From assembly GCA_024225395.1 (NCBI GenBank), contig JAAEMR010000065.1, forward strand, positions 1 through 64,000: 64,000 nt of DNA, read 5' to 3'. Positions 1 through 8,487 of this stretch are shown one piece after another. The notes under the pieces were generated by a model that saw nothing but the letters and a program-made list of their open reading frames with translations, did no database searches and was not told where the DNA came from. Numbering within the stretch: position 1 is the first letter of the stretch; the number at the start of each line of letters is the position of its first letter. The DNA is from Gammaproteobacteria bacterium. GTDB lineage: Bacteria > Pseudomonadota > Gammaproteobacteria > GCA-001735895. A program made the translations under genes and the position numbers.

Positions 1-1365
1 GATAGAGCCTGTACCATAATCAATACCGGTATCGTTAAGTTCAGCCATGAAGGCTGCTACATCAATATAAAGAAGATTGTCATCAGCTGTAGCCAGTGCT
101 TCAATTGTTGCATTAAAGGCAAGTCTGGCAGTATTGATTTCTTCAATTTCAGAAGGAATCAATACATCGCTATCTGTCAGTGGAACACCTACTCCCCAGG
201 CAGACGTTGGGTCAGCAGGGTTAGCCAGAGAACCGATTTTTGTCATCGTAGTGAGTACTAATAAATCTTCAGCTGTGGCCTGTCTCATATTGATAAGTCC
301 ATCAGTAGTTCCGGGAATAACACCCGTTACATCAGTTAAACTTTCATCCATGATCACCACTGCATTTTGCCCTGCTGCAAAAGAAATAGTACGTTTGGCC
401 ACTTCATCAGCAGTGATAACCAAATTTTGTTGCATCAGTAAAAGTCCGCCATTATAAGCGGCATAAGCTGTATTAAGTGTGTCAGCAGTAGCTTGATCCA
501 GAGGAACAGCGTTATAAGGTACAGTTGTAAAATAAGGTAAAGAACTCACGTCTGGAATATTCACCAGTATGCCCTTATTAGTGCCAGCTCCTACCATTGC
601 GTCAACCAGGTCACTATAAACACTGGCAAAAACCAGTGGGTTAGTAATGTCACTAGATCCGTAATTACCGGGGTTAACGTTCGGGTCTAACTGGTTATCA
701 CCGGTTCCACCACTCGTAGCATAAGACAGTACATCGAAATTGCCGATCCATAACACGAAGAAAGTTGGCTGCTGAGTTGCAGCATCTACTATCATGCTGG
801 TATCAGGTGCTGATGCAAATCTTACAAAATGAGGGTTTGCGGTGGCAGGGGTCGTTAACAACCCTGCTGCATTACCAAGGCCGGTAGAACCCAGGTGGAA
901 TGATTTGGCTCCAGAAACACCCATATTATTAAAGGTAGAGCCAATTAATGGTGAATTAAATACTTCTGTAGTCGGGTCGCCAGCAATCGGTTCAGGAGAG
1001 GATGTCGTTGCATCTAATACCAGTCGATTCCCAAAATCCGGGTTAGCTGCCCCATTAAAAAGTAAGCCACCAAGGTTGTCACTGACTAGTGGTTGATTGA
1101 AAGATCCTCCACCTGTTTTAGCAAATTGATCTGCGAGTATGTTGGGGTAAGAATTTTTTTGCCCATGCAGATAAAGAGCACTATCAGCATAACCAGCTGT
1201 TATTGAGTCACCGATAGTAACAAAATTGGATAAATCGACACTACCCTCGCTATAAAATGAAGTGTCATTCACATCGCTGTCAAATTCAGGATCACAGGCT
1301 GCTAGTACTGTGCAGGCTACTGTAAGTCCTGCCAGTTTTATGATTGTATTGTTTATGTTTATCAT
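1..1365 (-). CDS. GDSL/SGNH-family esterase lipoprotein, 3' end outside window
   Basis: The frame stays open from the ATG at 1365 to the window edge (455 codons visible), so the C-terminus is missing. The N-terminus is a lipoprotein signal with lipobox LAAC (lipidated Cys about residue 24), which implies membrane anchoring. The block TIGDSITAGY at about residues 50-59 is a GDSL nucleophile motif (Ser about 54). The second catalytic motif (DxxH) would lie beyond the edge. Its start is 11 bases past the stop of the FadL-like gene at 1377-2603, so the two form an operon. By family it should hydrolyse esters or lipids near the outer membrane; the substrate is unknown. The N-terminal sequence is reminiscent of the GDSL lipoproteins paired with OmpP1/FadL porins in Bacteroidota, from memory only. 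Confidence 0.8.
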   Translation of the reverse strand, partial: MININNTIIKLAGLTVACTVLAACDPEFDSDVNDTSFYSEGSVDLSNFVTIGDSITAGYADSALYLHGQKNSYPNILADQFAKTGGGSFNQPLVSDNLGGLLFNGAANPDFGNRLVLDATTSSPEPIAGDPTTEVFNSPLIGSTFNNMGVSGAKSFHLGSTGLGNAAGLLTTPATANPHFVRFASAPDTSMIVDAATQQPTFFVLWIGNFDVLSYATSGGTGDNQLDPNVNPGNYGSSDITNPLVFASVYSDLVDAMVGAGTNKGILVNIPDVSSLPYFTTVPYNAVPLDQATADTLNTAYAAYNGGLLLMQQNLVITADEVAKRTISFAAGQNAVVIMDESLTDVTGVIPGTTDGLINMRQATAEDLLVLTTMTKIGSLANPADPTSAWGVGVPLTDSDVLIPSEIEEINTARLAFNATIEALATADDNLLYIDVAAFMAELNDTGIDYGTGSI

Positions 1366-1376
1366 ATCTCGTAATC

Positions 1377-2603
1377 TCAGAATTTATAGTTAAAGCCAGC
1401 ACCGATAGAAGTCGCGGCTGAGTTATAGGTTCCACCGAAAGACTGGGCGTCGTAAGTCCCGTCAAATTCAGTAAACATGAGATAAAGGAAACTAACATCT
1501 ATTTCCAGGTTCTCTGACATTGTAAAGGTTGCACCAGCAGTTAAGCCTATATTGTCATTTCGGGCTGTTTCAGGGGTGACGTGACCATCAGAGACGGGCG
1601 ATTCGTCTGAGTAAATTCCACCACGGATGGTTAATGTATCATCTAATTTGTGTTGCACGCCTAATCTCAGGATAGTGGCATCATTATAGTTACGTGGTTT
1701 TTCAGCAAGACCTACACTGTTATGAAATTGAATATCCAGGTTTTCATAAGCACTCCAGTAAGCCCGGTTGATATCAAAGGCAATGACTGTGTTTTCACTT
1801 AAATGGTAAGCAAGACCAATGGTTAACTCTGCAGGCAATACCAGGTCGGCATCAAAGGTGGTATCTGGATAAATTGCCTGAAGTGTTGCTGGAACATTTT
1901 CAAAGTCAGCTTCTTCATCACGTGCTTCCAGTGTTATTTCAGAACGATAACTAATGCCTATTGACAATTCATCAGAAGGTTTAGCCATGAAGCCAAAATT
2001 AAAACCGGTTCCAGTCACATTGGATGCAGAGAGCGTGGCATTAGCGCGGTCTCCATTGCTATCGACCAGAGTTGATGTCAAGTTACTATTATACTCTACC
2101 AGTCCGGATACCAGTATTGGCCCTAATCCGATGCTGTATTGATCACTAAGCTGATAGGCAATGGTGGGCTGTATGTAAACTGTTTTCAATTCGATGTTGT
2201 TAACAATATGTGAACCTACCCAGTCTTTCTTCCATTCGACAGAATTACCATAAGGAGTATATACGCCAACTCCATAGGATAACTGATCACTGTGCTGTTT
2301 AGAAAGATAGATGTTTATGGGGGTGCCAATGGGGCTATCTGTTTCAGAAGAGTCCCCGGTGTCTTCATTTTGATAAATGGTCTGGCCGTCGATTAGTGTA
2401 ATGCCCGCGATAATCTCCATATCTGATTCAAGCTGAGTCATTCCTGCCGGGTTAAAAAAAACAGTTTCAGCACTTTCGGACATAGCTGCACCTGCATGTC
2501 CCATACCGAGTGCTTTCTGACCCTGAAGCGACACTCGATAGCCACCGGCAAATGCACTGGACGCTATACATATACTCGCTGCTGCTAATATTATTTTTTT
2601 CAT
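1377..2603 (-). CDS. OmpP1/FadL-family outer membrane transporter
   Basis: 408 residues with a clear signal peptide (MKKIILAAASICIASSAFA, then GGYRVSLQGQKALGMGHAGAA). The Gly/Ala-rich start with an asparagine- and proline-containing hatch (ESAETVFFNPAGMTQL) and a C-terminus ending in Phe (GAGFNYKF) are typical of FadL beta barrels. The family moves long-chain fatty acids or other hydrophobic compounds across the outer membrane. It is the first gene of a two-gene unit with the GDSL esterase, which suggests hydrolysis of an external ester followed by uptake of the product. The exact substrate cannot be read from sequence. Confidence 0.9.
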   Translation of the reverse strand: MKKIILAAASICIASSAFAGGYRVSLQGQKALGMGHAGAAMSESAETVFFNPAGMTQLESDMEIIAGITLIDGQTIYQNEDTGDSSETDSPIGTPINIYLSKQHSDQLSYGVGVYTPYGNSVEWKKDWVGSHIVNNIELKTVYIQPTIAYQLSDQYSIGLGPILVSGLVEYNSNLTSTLVDSNGDRANATLSASNVTGTGFNFGFMAKPSDELSIGISYRSEITLEARDEEADFENVPATLQAIYPDTTFDADLVLPAELTIGLAYHLSENTVIAFDINRAYWSAYENLDIQFHNSVGLAEKPRNYNDATILRLGVQHKLDDTLTIRGGIYSDESPVSDGHVTPETARNDNIGLTAGATFTMSENLEIDVSFLYLMFTEFDGTYDAQSFGGTYNSAATSIGAGFNYKF

Positions 2604-2734
2604 ATGTAGAGTTCTTTTGTTTTAGAATTAATGAATAAGAGTTGAATTTTGCTTTTATCTAACTCTGGTTGGTAACCGAGTATCCATAAATTACCACTAA
2701 ATGTAAAGGGAGATAATATTTTGGAAAAACATTT

Positions 2735-3871
2735 CTAGAGTTGAAATCTAAGTTTATGAATGGCTTGTAGTGTGCTGCCAGATGTTTGAGGAGCATTTAT
2801 TTTAAACTGGCTATATTCATAACGAGTTGGATAGTTTTTGCGTAACAGATCAAATTCTTTGGCAAGTTGATCACGAGGTAATTTAGCTAATGCCACTAAT
2901 TTATTATGATCCTGTTGTATGGAATAGTGCGCTTTAAATAGTTCCGCCCAAAGTGAATCTGAATTTGACTGAGTAATTTTAATATCCAGCTTTTGCGGTA
3001 AATAGTCACACATTGACCAGCTGGTTTCTTTATTAAAAAACTCACCAGCTGCCTGCATTATCATCTGTGTGCCTCGTAACTTTCCTTCTACGCTGTAACC
3101 GGCAATATGCGGTGTGGCAAAGTCGACCTGCTTGAGCAGGGTCTGATTGATCACGGGTTCACCTTCCCAGGTATCTAAAAAAATAGTTAAATCACTTCTT
3201 TCATTTAACAAAGTGGATAATGCCTGATTATCAATTACAGGACCTCTGGCAGCATTGAATAAAACAGTGTTTTCTGCCAATTCATTCAATACTGATTTAT
3301 TTATGAGGTGATAGGTGGGGTATTTTCCATCAGTAGTTAATGGGACGTGGCAGGTGATGAAGTTGCATTCATGCAGAATGGTTTGCAATGAAACATAATT
3401 AACAGAGTCGTCGCCAGCATCCTGTAAAGGCGGGTCATTAACAAGGGTTTTGATACCCAGAGTATCCAGCTTCTTTTTAACTCGTGAACCTACATTTCCA
3501 TGGCCGATTATGCCTGCGGTTAATTCAAATGGCTTGAACCCCTTTTTTTCGGATAACTCAAACAGAGCATTAATCATGTATTCGGATGCAGACTCTGCAT
3601 TGCAACCGGGGGCATTAGAAAAACCTATTTTTTGCTGCTGGAGATATTCGAGATCGATGTGATCGGTTCCGATAGTGGCTGAAGCTACAAATTTTACCGG
3701 AGTATTTTCTAATAATTGTTTGTTCACTTTGGTTACGGAGCGCACCAGCAAACAATCACAGCCTAGTAAATCTGAATTTTTCATCTGGCGGCCAGGCAGG
3801 GTTGTGACTTGACCCAGGTCGGCAAATGCTTCTTTGGCATAAGGGATATTTTCGTCTGCTATGATTTTCAT
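2735..3871 (-). CDS. pdxB: erythronate-4-phosphate dehydrogenase (PdxB)
   Basis: 378 residues, the usual PdxB length. It opens MKIIADENIPYAKEAF and has a D-2-hydroxyacid dehydrogenase core: ATIGTDHID, the NAD-binding loop GIIGHGNVGSRV (about residues 121-132), the segment with the catalytic Arg (NAARGPVIDNQAL) and the catalytic His region (TPHIAGYSVEGK). The C-terminal PdxB dimerisation domain follows from about residue 285. It oxidises 4-phosphoerythronate to 2-oxo-3-hydroxy-4-phosphobutanoate in pyridoxal phosphate synthesis. It is separated from argE by a dispersed repeat element. Confidence 0.95.
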   Translation of the reverse strand: MKIIADENIPYAKEAFADLGQVTTLPGRQMKNSDLLGCDCLLVRSVTKVNKQLLENTPVKFVASATIGTDHIDLEYLQQQKIGFSNAPGCNAESASEYMINALFELSEKKGFKPFELTAGIIGHGNVGSRVKKKLDTLGIKTLVNDPPLQDAGDDSVNYVSLQTILHECNFITCHVPLTTDGKYPTYHLINKSVLNELAENTVLFNAARGPVIDNQALSTLLNERSDLTIFLDTWEGEPVINQTLLKQVDFATPHIAGYSVEGKLRGTQMIMQAAGEFFNKETSWSMCDYLPQKLDIKITQSNSDSLWAELFKAHYSIQQDHNKLVALAKLPRDQLAKEFDLLRKNYPTRYEYSQFKINAPQTSGSTLQAIHKLRFQL

Positions 3872-3893
3872 TTTCTATCTATCTATATTTTTT

Positions 3894-4021
3894 CACCACG
3901 AAGTCACGAAGGACACGAAGAAAAACAAAATATTATTTTGTAATTATTCTTAAATTCTGTAGCACTATGATTTTTTGCTAACCATTTAAAGAGCCTTCGT
4001 GCTCTTCGTGCCTTTGTGGTG
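3894..4021. repeat. family A inverted-repeat element, copy 1 (128 bp)
   Basis: The left arm 3894-3920 and right arm 3995-4021 are 27-nt inverted repeats that match at 23 of 27 positions. The left arm carries the unit ACGAAG three times at 8-9-nt spacing, and the right arm carries its complement. The interior is AT-rich and has no ORF. Related copies lie at 23332-23568, 27792-27928, 49843-50059 and 59321-59458. It sits between pdxB and argE, both on the minus strand. Confidence 0.8.
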
Positions 4022-4029
4022 CAATGTTT

Positions 4030-5178
4030 TTAAGAACAGCAAAAGCGCTGAATTAAATTTTCTAAAAGTTTAACAGTGGGTTGAATCTGATCCATCGGTA
4101 AAAATTCATCCGGTTGATGAGCCTGTTTGATTGAGCCGGGTCCCATCACTATAGTTTCACATCCCATGTCATTATAAAAAGGTGCCTCAGTACCGAAGGC
4201 AACTGACAGGCTTTGTTTTTTTGTAATTTCCTGCAGGTATTCATTCAATATGCTGTCACTCGCTGTATGCATGGCGGGTACCCCCATTAACAGGGGAGTG
4301 AAGCTGGCACTCTGTTCTCTTGATGAAGCCACTTGTGTTGCTATTGTCCGAATTTGGTCTCGTAATTCTTCAATGCTCATGCCGGGTAAAAAACGCAGGT
4401 CGATATGCAATTCGCATTCTCCACAAATTCTATTCGGGTTATCACCACCGTGAATATGACCGAGATTGAGAGTGGGCGTTGATACTTCGAAAGCGGTATT
4501 TTTGAATTTCTGCTGAAGCTGTTTTCTGAAAATCAGTAATTGCTGAATGAACTCGTGCATCGCCTCTAAAGCACTGTTCCCCAGAGAAGGGTCGCTGGAG
4601 TGACCGGATAATCCGGAAAAACGAATAGACTCCATGATGATGCCTTTATGTTCACGTACTGGAGTCAGGTTGGTGGGTTCTCCAATGATGCAGAACCTGC
4701 CCAGGTTACTTCCATTCCCGGTTAATAATCGAGCGCCAGACATCGTTGTTTCTTCATCGGCAGTCGCAATGATTGTTAATGGATGAATAAGTTTTTCAGG
4801 GTCAAAACTCTGGCTGGCTGTAATTGCCATTGCTATGAAACTTTTCATGTCGCAGCTTCCCAGGCCAAAGAACCTGTTTTCCCTTTCAGTTAATTTGAAG
4901 GGGTCGGATTGCCAGAGAGCTTCGTCACAGGGAACTGTATCGGTGTGACCTGAAAAAATTAATCCATCTGAACCCTGACCCATGGTGGCGATCAGGTTGA
5001 ATTTACCCGGGTTGACCTGTTGTCTGGTAACGTGAAATCCAGATGTTTCAAGCCAGTTAGCCAGCAGGTTGATGACTGGCTCGTTACTCATGTCCAGTTC
5101 CGGACGAACACAGCTGATCGAAGGTGTCGCAATAAGTTGCGACACCATGTCGATTAGTTCTGGGGCGTTTTTAGGCAT
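4030..5178 (-). CDS. argE: acetylornithine deacetylase (ArgE)
   Basis: 382 residues of the M20 zinc-peptidase family, the usual ArgE length. Visible metal and catalytic motifs are SGHTDTVP (first His and catalytic Asp, about residues 76-83), GLGSCDMKSF (bridging Asp), ADEETTMSG (catalytic Glu pair), IGEPT, and a C-terminal histidine in GSIKQAHQPDEF. It hydrolyses N-acetylornithine to ornithine in arginine synthesis in the cytoplasm. DapE and other M20 enzymes share the fold, but the overall sequence and the CVRPELDMSN start fit ArgE best. The start is 17 bases from the left end of the GIY-YIG inverted-repeat unit. Confidence 0.9.
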   Translation of the reverse strand: MPKNAPELIDMVSQLIATPSISCVRPELDMSNEPVINLLANWLETSGFHVTRQQVNPGKFNLIATMGQGSDGLIFSGHTDTVPCDEALWQSDPFKLTERENRFFGLGSCDMKSFIAMAITASQSFDPEKLIHPLTIIATADEETTMSGARLLTGNGSNLGRFCIIGEPTNLTPVREHKGIIMESIRFSGLSGHSSDPSLGNSALEAMHEFIQQLLIFRKQLQQKFKNTAFEVSTPTLNLGHIHGGDNPNRICGECELHIDLRFLPGMSIEELRDQIRTIATQVASSREQSASFTPLLMGVPAMHTASDSILNEYLQEITKKQSLSVAFGTEAPFYNDMGCETIVMGPGSIKQAHQPDEFLPMDQIQPTVKLLENLIQRFCCS

Positions 5179-5194
5179 AGTTAATACTTTAAAT

Positions 5195-5573
5195 CGTCAT
5201 TCCGGCGAAGGCCGGAATCCATATGTATGATGGATTACAGTAATTCATTGTAAAGGTCATCCCATACAGGATTTTTTTCTTCAATCAATTTGAGCATCCA
5301 GGCTCTTTTCCAGTCTTTGATATTTTTCTCTTTCTGAATAGCTGATTCCATTGTTTCATGAAGCTCATACCATACCAGAAAATGTATCGAATACTTTTTA
5401 GTAAAGCCTTCAATTGCATGGTTTTTATGCTGCCAAATCCGCTTAATAAGATTGGATGTGACGCCTGTATATAATGTGCCATTTCTTTTGCTAGAAAGAA
5501 TATAAACTGAAGGCTGTCGTTCCATGACTCTCCCCGGTATGTTTTCTGGATTCCGGCCTGCGCCGGAATGACG
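5195..5573. mobile_element. 379-bp unit with near-perfect 27-bp terminal inverted repeats enclosing a GIY-YIG gene
   Basis: The left end 5195-5221 and right end 5547-5573 are 27-nt inverted repeats with a single mismatch. Each end is itself a dyad (CCGGC with GCCGG inside CATTCCGGCGAAGGCCGG), so each can fold alone. The only gene inside is the GIY-YIG ORF 5235-5525. The unit fills the argE-ilvD gap almost exactly: 16 bases separate it from the argE start and 11 from the ilvD stop. No clear target-site duplication was found. Palindromes of the CATTCCGGC type are common intergenic repeats in bacteria. That this gene and its ends form one mobile unit is inference. Confidence 0.6.
5235..5525 (-). 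CDS. single-domain GIY-YIG nuclease family protein
   Basis: 96 residues. The GIY-YIG core is visible as SVYILSSKRNGTLYTGVTSN (tyrosines of the paired motif), then LIKRIWQHK with the conserved Arg, and EKNIKDWKRAWMLKLIE with the conserved Glu/Lys region. There is no extra DNA-binding domain, as in the small YhbQ/UPF0213-like proteins. A good ribosome site (GGGGAG) lies just upstream of the ATG at 5525. It is flanked on both sides by the 27-bp inverted repeats. Family knowledge supports a metal-dependent DNA endonuclease fold. A role in moving or processing the flanking repeats is inferred only from position. Confidence 0.85.
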   Translation of the reverse strand: MERQPSVYILSSKRNGTLYTGVTSNLIKRIWQHKNHAIEGFTKKYSIHFLVWYELHETMESAIQKEKNIKDWKRAWMLKLIEEKNPVWDDLYNELL

Positions 5574-5584
5574 TTATGTTTAAG

Positions 5585-7330
5585 CTATTCCGGTAAATCA
5601 GTTACAGCACCTAAAGATGCTGAACTGACCAGCTTGGCATACTTAGCGAGAACACCTCGCTTGTATTTGGCTTTTGGTGCTTTCCAGGCTTTGCGTCTTT
5701 TTTCCATTTCAGCTGAGGAAATTTTCACATTGATTTCGCGTTTAACGGCATCAATAGTAATTTCATCGCCATTTTTCAATAGACCTATCGGGCCACCAAC
5801 GGCAGCTTCTGGCGTAACGTGCCCGACAACAAATCCGTGGGAACCACCGGAAAACCGACCATCGGTTAAAAAGGCAACATCCTTACCCATGCCTTTACCC
5901 ATAATGGCTGAAGTGGGGCTTAACATTTCACGCATACCGGGACCGCCAACAGGTCCTTCGTATCGCACAACAATGACATCACCTTTTTTCACGGTACCAT
6001 CAAGAATTTTCTTTAATGCCATTTCTTCAGAAGAAAATACTCTGGCTTTACCTTTAAAATGCAAACCTTCTTTACCGGAAATTTTAGCAACCGAACCTTC
6101 CGGTGCGAGGTTGCCTTTTAGTATGACCAGGTGGCTATCCTCTTTAATCGGGTCGCCGAGTGCATGAACGATATCCTGACTTTTTGGATAAGGTTTGACC
6201 CTGGCTAAATTCTGTTTCAGCGTTTTACCGGTTACAGTCAGGCAATCTCCGTGCAACATGCCTGCGTCCAGTAACATTTTCATTAATGGTTGAATGCCAC
6301 CGATTTCAATGAGTTCTGACATCATGGCCTTGCCGCTAGGCCGTAGATCGGCAAGTACGGGTACTTTTTTACCCATACGCGTAAAATCATCCAGTTTGAG
6401 ATTAACGCCGATTGATGATGCCATAGCAAGCAAATGCAGTACTGCATTAGTTGAACCACCTAAAGCGATGATCATGGTGATGGCATTTTCAAATGCCTTT
6501 TTGGTCATAATATCTTTAGGTCGGATATTGGCTTTGAGTAGTTTTACGGCGGCTTTACCAGCTTCAACGCAATCTTTTGTTTTGTCGGCTGAAATGGCTG
6601 CTTGTGCAGAACTACCGGGCAGGCTCATGCCCATGGCTTCAATCGCTGATGCCATGGTGTTGGCCGTGTACATGCCACCACAGGAGCCAGCACCGGGAAT
6701 AGCCGTCTTTTCAATCTGAAATAATTCTTTTTTGGTGATTTTATTTTGAGCCTGTGCACCAACCGCTTCGAAAACTGAAACGATATCGGTATTTTTATTG
6801 TCATGACAACCCGGCATGATGGTGCCGCCATAAACAAAAACGGAAGGGCGGTTTAAACGAGCTAACCCCATCATGCAGCCGGGCATGTTCTTATCACAGC
6901 CACCGATGGCGACCACGGCATCAAAACCTTCGCAAGCTGCTACCGTTTCAATTGAATCTGCGATGACTTCACGAGAGACCAGGGAATATTTCATGCCTTC
7001 GGTTCCCATCGAGATACCGTCAGAAATTGTAATGGTGTTGAAAATAACTGCCTTGCCTTTGGCTACATTTGCACCGGCTGCAGCATCTTCAGCCAGTTTA
7101 TCGATATGCATGTTGCAGGGAGTGACCATGCTCCAGGTTGAAGCTATTCCTATCTGAGGTTTTTTAAAGTCAGCATCTTCAAATCCCACTGCTCTGAGCA
7201 TTGAGCGACTGGGTGCGCGTTCGACACCATCCACAACCTGTGCAGAAAATTGTCTGATATTGTGTTTTTTAGCGCTTTTAACCTGGGGGCTCTTAGCTGT
7301 TTTTTTAGAGGCTGATTTTTTTAGAGGCAT
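5585..7330 (-). CDS. ilvD: dihydroxy-acid dehydratase (IlvD)
   Basis: 581 residues. IlvD signatures include [30 protein letters not shown] (cluster cysteines), [14 protein letters not shown] and the C-terminal [23 protein letters not shown]. The Fe-S enzyme dehydrates dihydroxy acids to branched 2-oxo acids for Ile/Val synthesis. The first ~22 residues form a lysine-rich tail (8 Lys) ahead of the conserved [10 protein letters not shown] region. That tail is not part of the catalytic fold. The stop lies 11 bases from the GIY-YIG unit, whose right hairpin could act as a 3' end for this transcript. Confidence 0.95.
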   Translation of the reverse strand: MPLKKSASKKTAKSPQVKSAKKHNIRQFSAQVVDGVERAPSRSMLRAVGFEDADFKKPQIGIASTWSMVTPCNMHIDKLAEDAAAGANVAKGKAVIFNTITISDGISMGTEGMKYSLVSREVIADSIETVAACEGFDAVVAIGGCDKNMPGCMMGLARLNRPSVFVYGGTIMPGCHDNKNTDIVSVFEAVGAQAQNKITKKELFQIEKTAIPGAGSCGGMYTANTMASAIEAMGMSLPGSSAQAAISADKTKDCVEAGKAAVKLLKANIRPKDIMTKKAFENAITMIIALGGSTNAVLHLLAMASSIGVNLKLDDFTRMGKKVPVLADLRPSGKAMMSELIEIGGIQPLMKMLLDAGMLHGDCLTVTGKTLKQNLARVKPYPKSQDIVHALGDPIKEDSHLVILKGNLAPEGSVAKISGKEGLHFKGKARVFSSEEMALKKILDGTVKKGDVIVVRYEGPVGGPGMREMLSPTSAIMGKGMGKDVAFLTDGRFSGGSHGFVVGHVTPEAAVGGPIGLLKNGDEITIDAVKREINVKISSAEMEKRRKAWKAPKAKYKRGVLAKYAKLVSSASLGAVTDLPE

Positions 7331-7453
7331 GACTTATGAGTTAATATGAAAGGAAAAGAGAAGATTAAGCAAAGAGGTTGTTAGTTGCAAGTATCTCGAG
7401 GTTATTCCGTGATTTTAATGTTACTTTTGCCCTTTGACTATACTTTTGAAGGT

Positions 7454-7918
7454 TTATTTTCCGCGACGAGTTTTTCTGGGGCGGGCAGCAGGGTGATGTG
7501 AAATTGATGGAATTATTTGTGCATAAGGATACTGGCTGATTTCTCCATTACAAAGCTCAAGTGCTTTTTCTATTAAAGAATAAATGTCGATTATTTCAGT
7601 ATCTGGAAGATTGGGTAATTCCGGTTGCAAACCGAGTAAAGCACCTTTTTGCACCTGTATCTCTTTACTGTGGGGTAACAGGTTACCGACTATTTCAGTG
7701 AGGCCGAGTGCAAACCTGGCTCTGGCTCGGCTTTCATTTAAAAAAACGTTGCAGTTTTGATGTGCTTCACTGTCGTTACAACGAATACCTTCTCTCTCTG
7801 CAAGATTAAATTTCTCATGAAAGCGGCAGTTACAGTTTAGAATCAGAATAGCTTTTTCAAAAACACAGCGCTGAATATTTAAACCATGATAAGCGGTGCG
7901 GTATTCATTTTCGTCCAT
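7454..7918 (-). CDS. unknown Cys/His-rich small protein
   Basis: 154 residues of no family I recognise. The N-terminal half carries an array of possible metal ligands: a Cys in IQRCVFEK, then NCNCRFHEKFN, GIRCNDSEAHQNCNVF. A conserved-looking helix follows (ESRARARFALGLTEIVG). The C-terminus is proline- and arginine-rich (HHPAARPRKTRRGK). No signal peptide or membrane segment is visible. It shares strand and neighbourhood with the 80-residue ORF 35 bases upstream, so the two may be cotranscribed. Metal binding is a guess from residue spacing. Confidence 0.6.
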   Translation of the reverse strand: MDENEYRTAYHGLNIQRCVFEKAILILNCNCRFHEKFNLAEREGIRCNDSEAHQNCNVFLNESRARARFALGLTEIVGNLLPHSKEIQVQKGALLGLQPELPNLPDTEIIDIYSLIEKALELCNGEISQYPYAQIIPSISHHPAARPRKTRRGK

Positions 7919-7953
7919 CGTTTTAATTCATCATATTCAGTACAGTTAAGTGA

Positions 7954-8196
7954 CTATTTTTCCCATTCCCTGATAATTTGTTCTTCCCGTTTTTCCTGTA
8001 GAGTTTGTTCAGCATTCAGCTCTGAATCAGCAAATATAATTTTATATAATACCGATTCATCAGCAGGTTGTTCGTTACGAAGTGCGCTAACCTGCTTTTT
8101 GGCATCTTTGTATTTTTCGAACTGTCCTGCTTTTTCCAGCTTTTTAATAACGTTGCCTGGAAGTTGAGTAATTTTGTAAATATAGTAAAAAGACAT
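7954..8196 (-). CDS. unknown small charged protein
   Basis: 80 residues starting MSFYYIYKITQLPGNVIKKL and then almost entirely charged helix (FEKYKDAKKQVSALRNEQ, NAEQTLQEKREEQIIREWEK), with possible coiled-coil character. No signal peptide, membrane segment or metal motif is visible. It is the probable first gene of a two-gene unit with the Cys/His-rich protein at 7454-7918. The combination of a hydrophobic N-terminus and a Glu/Lys-rich C-terminus argues for a real soluble protein rather than a chance frame. Function unknown. Confidence 0.6.
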   Translation of the reverse strand: MSFYYIYKITQLPGNVIKKLEKAGQFEKYKDAKKQVSALRNEQPADESVLYKIIFADSELNAEQTLQEKREEQIIREWEK

Positions 8197-8403
8197 AAAT
8201 AATAACCTAGTAAAATACTCGGGAATTATACAATACGTTGTGATGAATTTATATAGTTGTATGCATCGATGTAAATAGCTTCAAAAAAAAGCTATTGATA
8301 TAAAACGTTTTTAATATTTTTTTTAGTAATAAGTATATTAAAAAATACCAGACACTACCGTTTCTCGTTAAAAATAAATAGCTCTTGCAATCAGTCAACA
8401 TAG

Positions 8404-8419
8404 TGGTACATTTGCTGCA
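8404..8419 (+). promoter_or_regulatory. candidate sigma-54 (-24/-12) promoter for aapJQMP
   Basis: The sequence TGGTACATTTGCTGCA matches the sigma-54 pattern TGGCAC-N5-TTGCA at all but two positions, with the required GG-N10-GC spacing. It lies about 70 bases before the aapJ start. Amino-acid importers of this type are often under nitrogen (NtrC) control, so the context agrees. The rest of the 291-base gap at 8197-8487 is AT-rich and shows no gene. Confidence 0.5.
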
Positions 8420-8487
8420 GTAGTAGTTAATAAAAACTATTGCAGTTTTTAATATAATTTAAGAAATTAATATCTGAGGGGATATTC

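Noticed and set aside
842-1096. Plus-strand frames at 77-457 and 842-1096
   Set aside because: They are antisense to the GDSL esterase, whose frame is open across the whole region with a lipobox and GDS motif.
3894-4021. Family A repeats as a possible CRISPR array
   Set aside because: The short units occur only three times per arm, are arranged as inverted arms, have 2-3-base gaps instead of spacers, and have no cas genes nearby.
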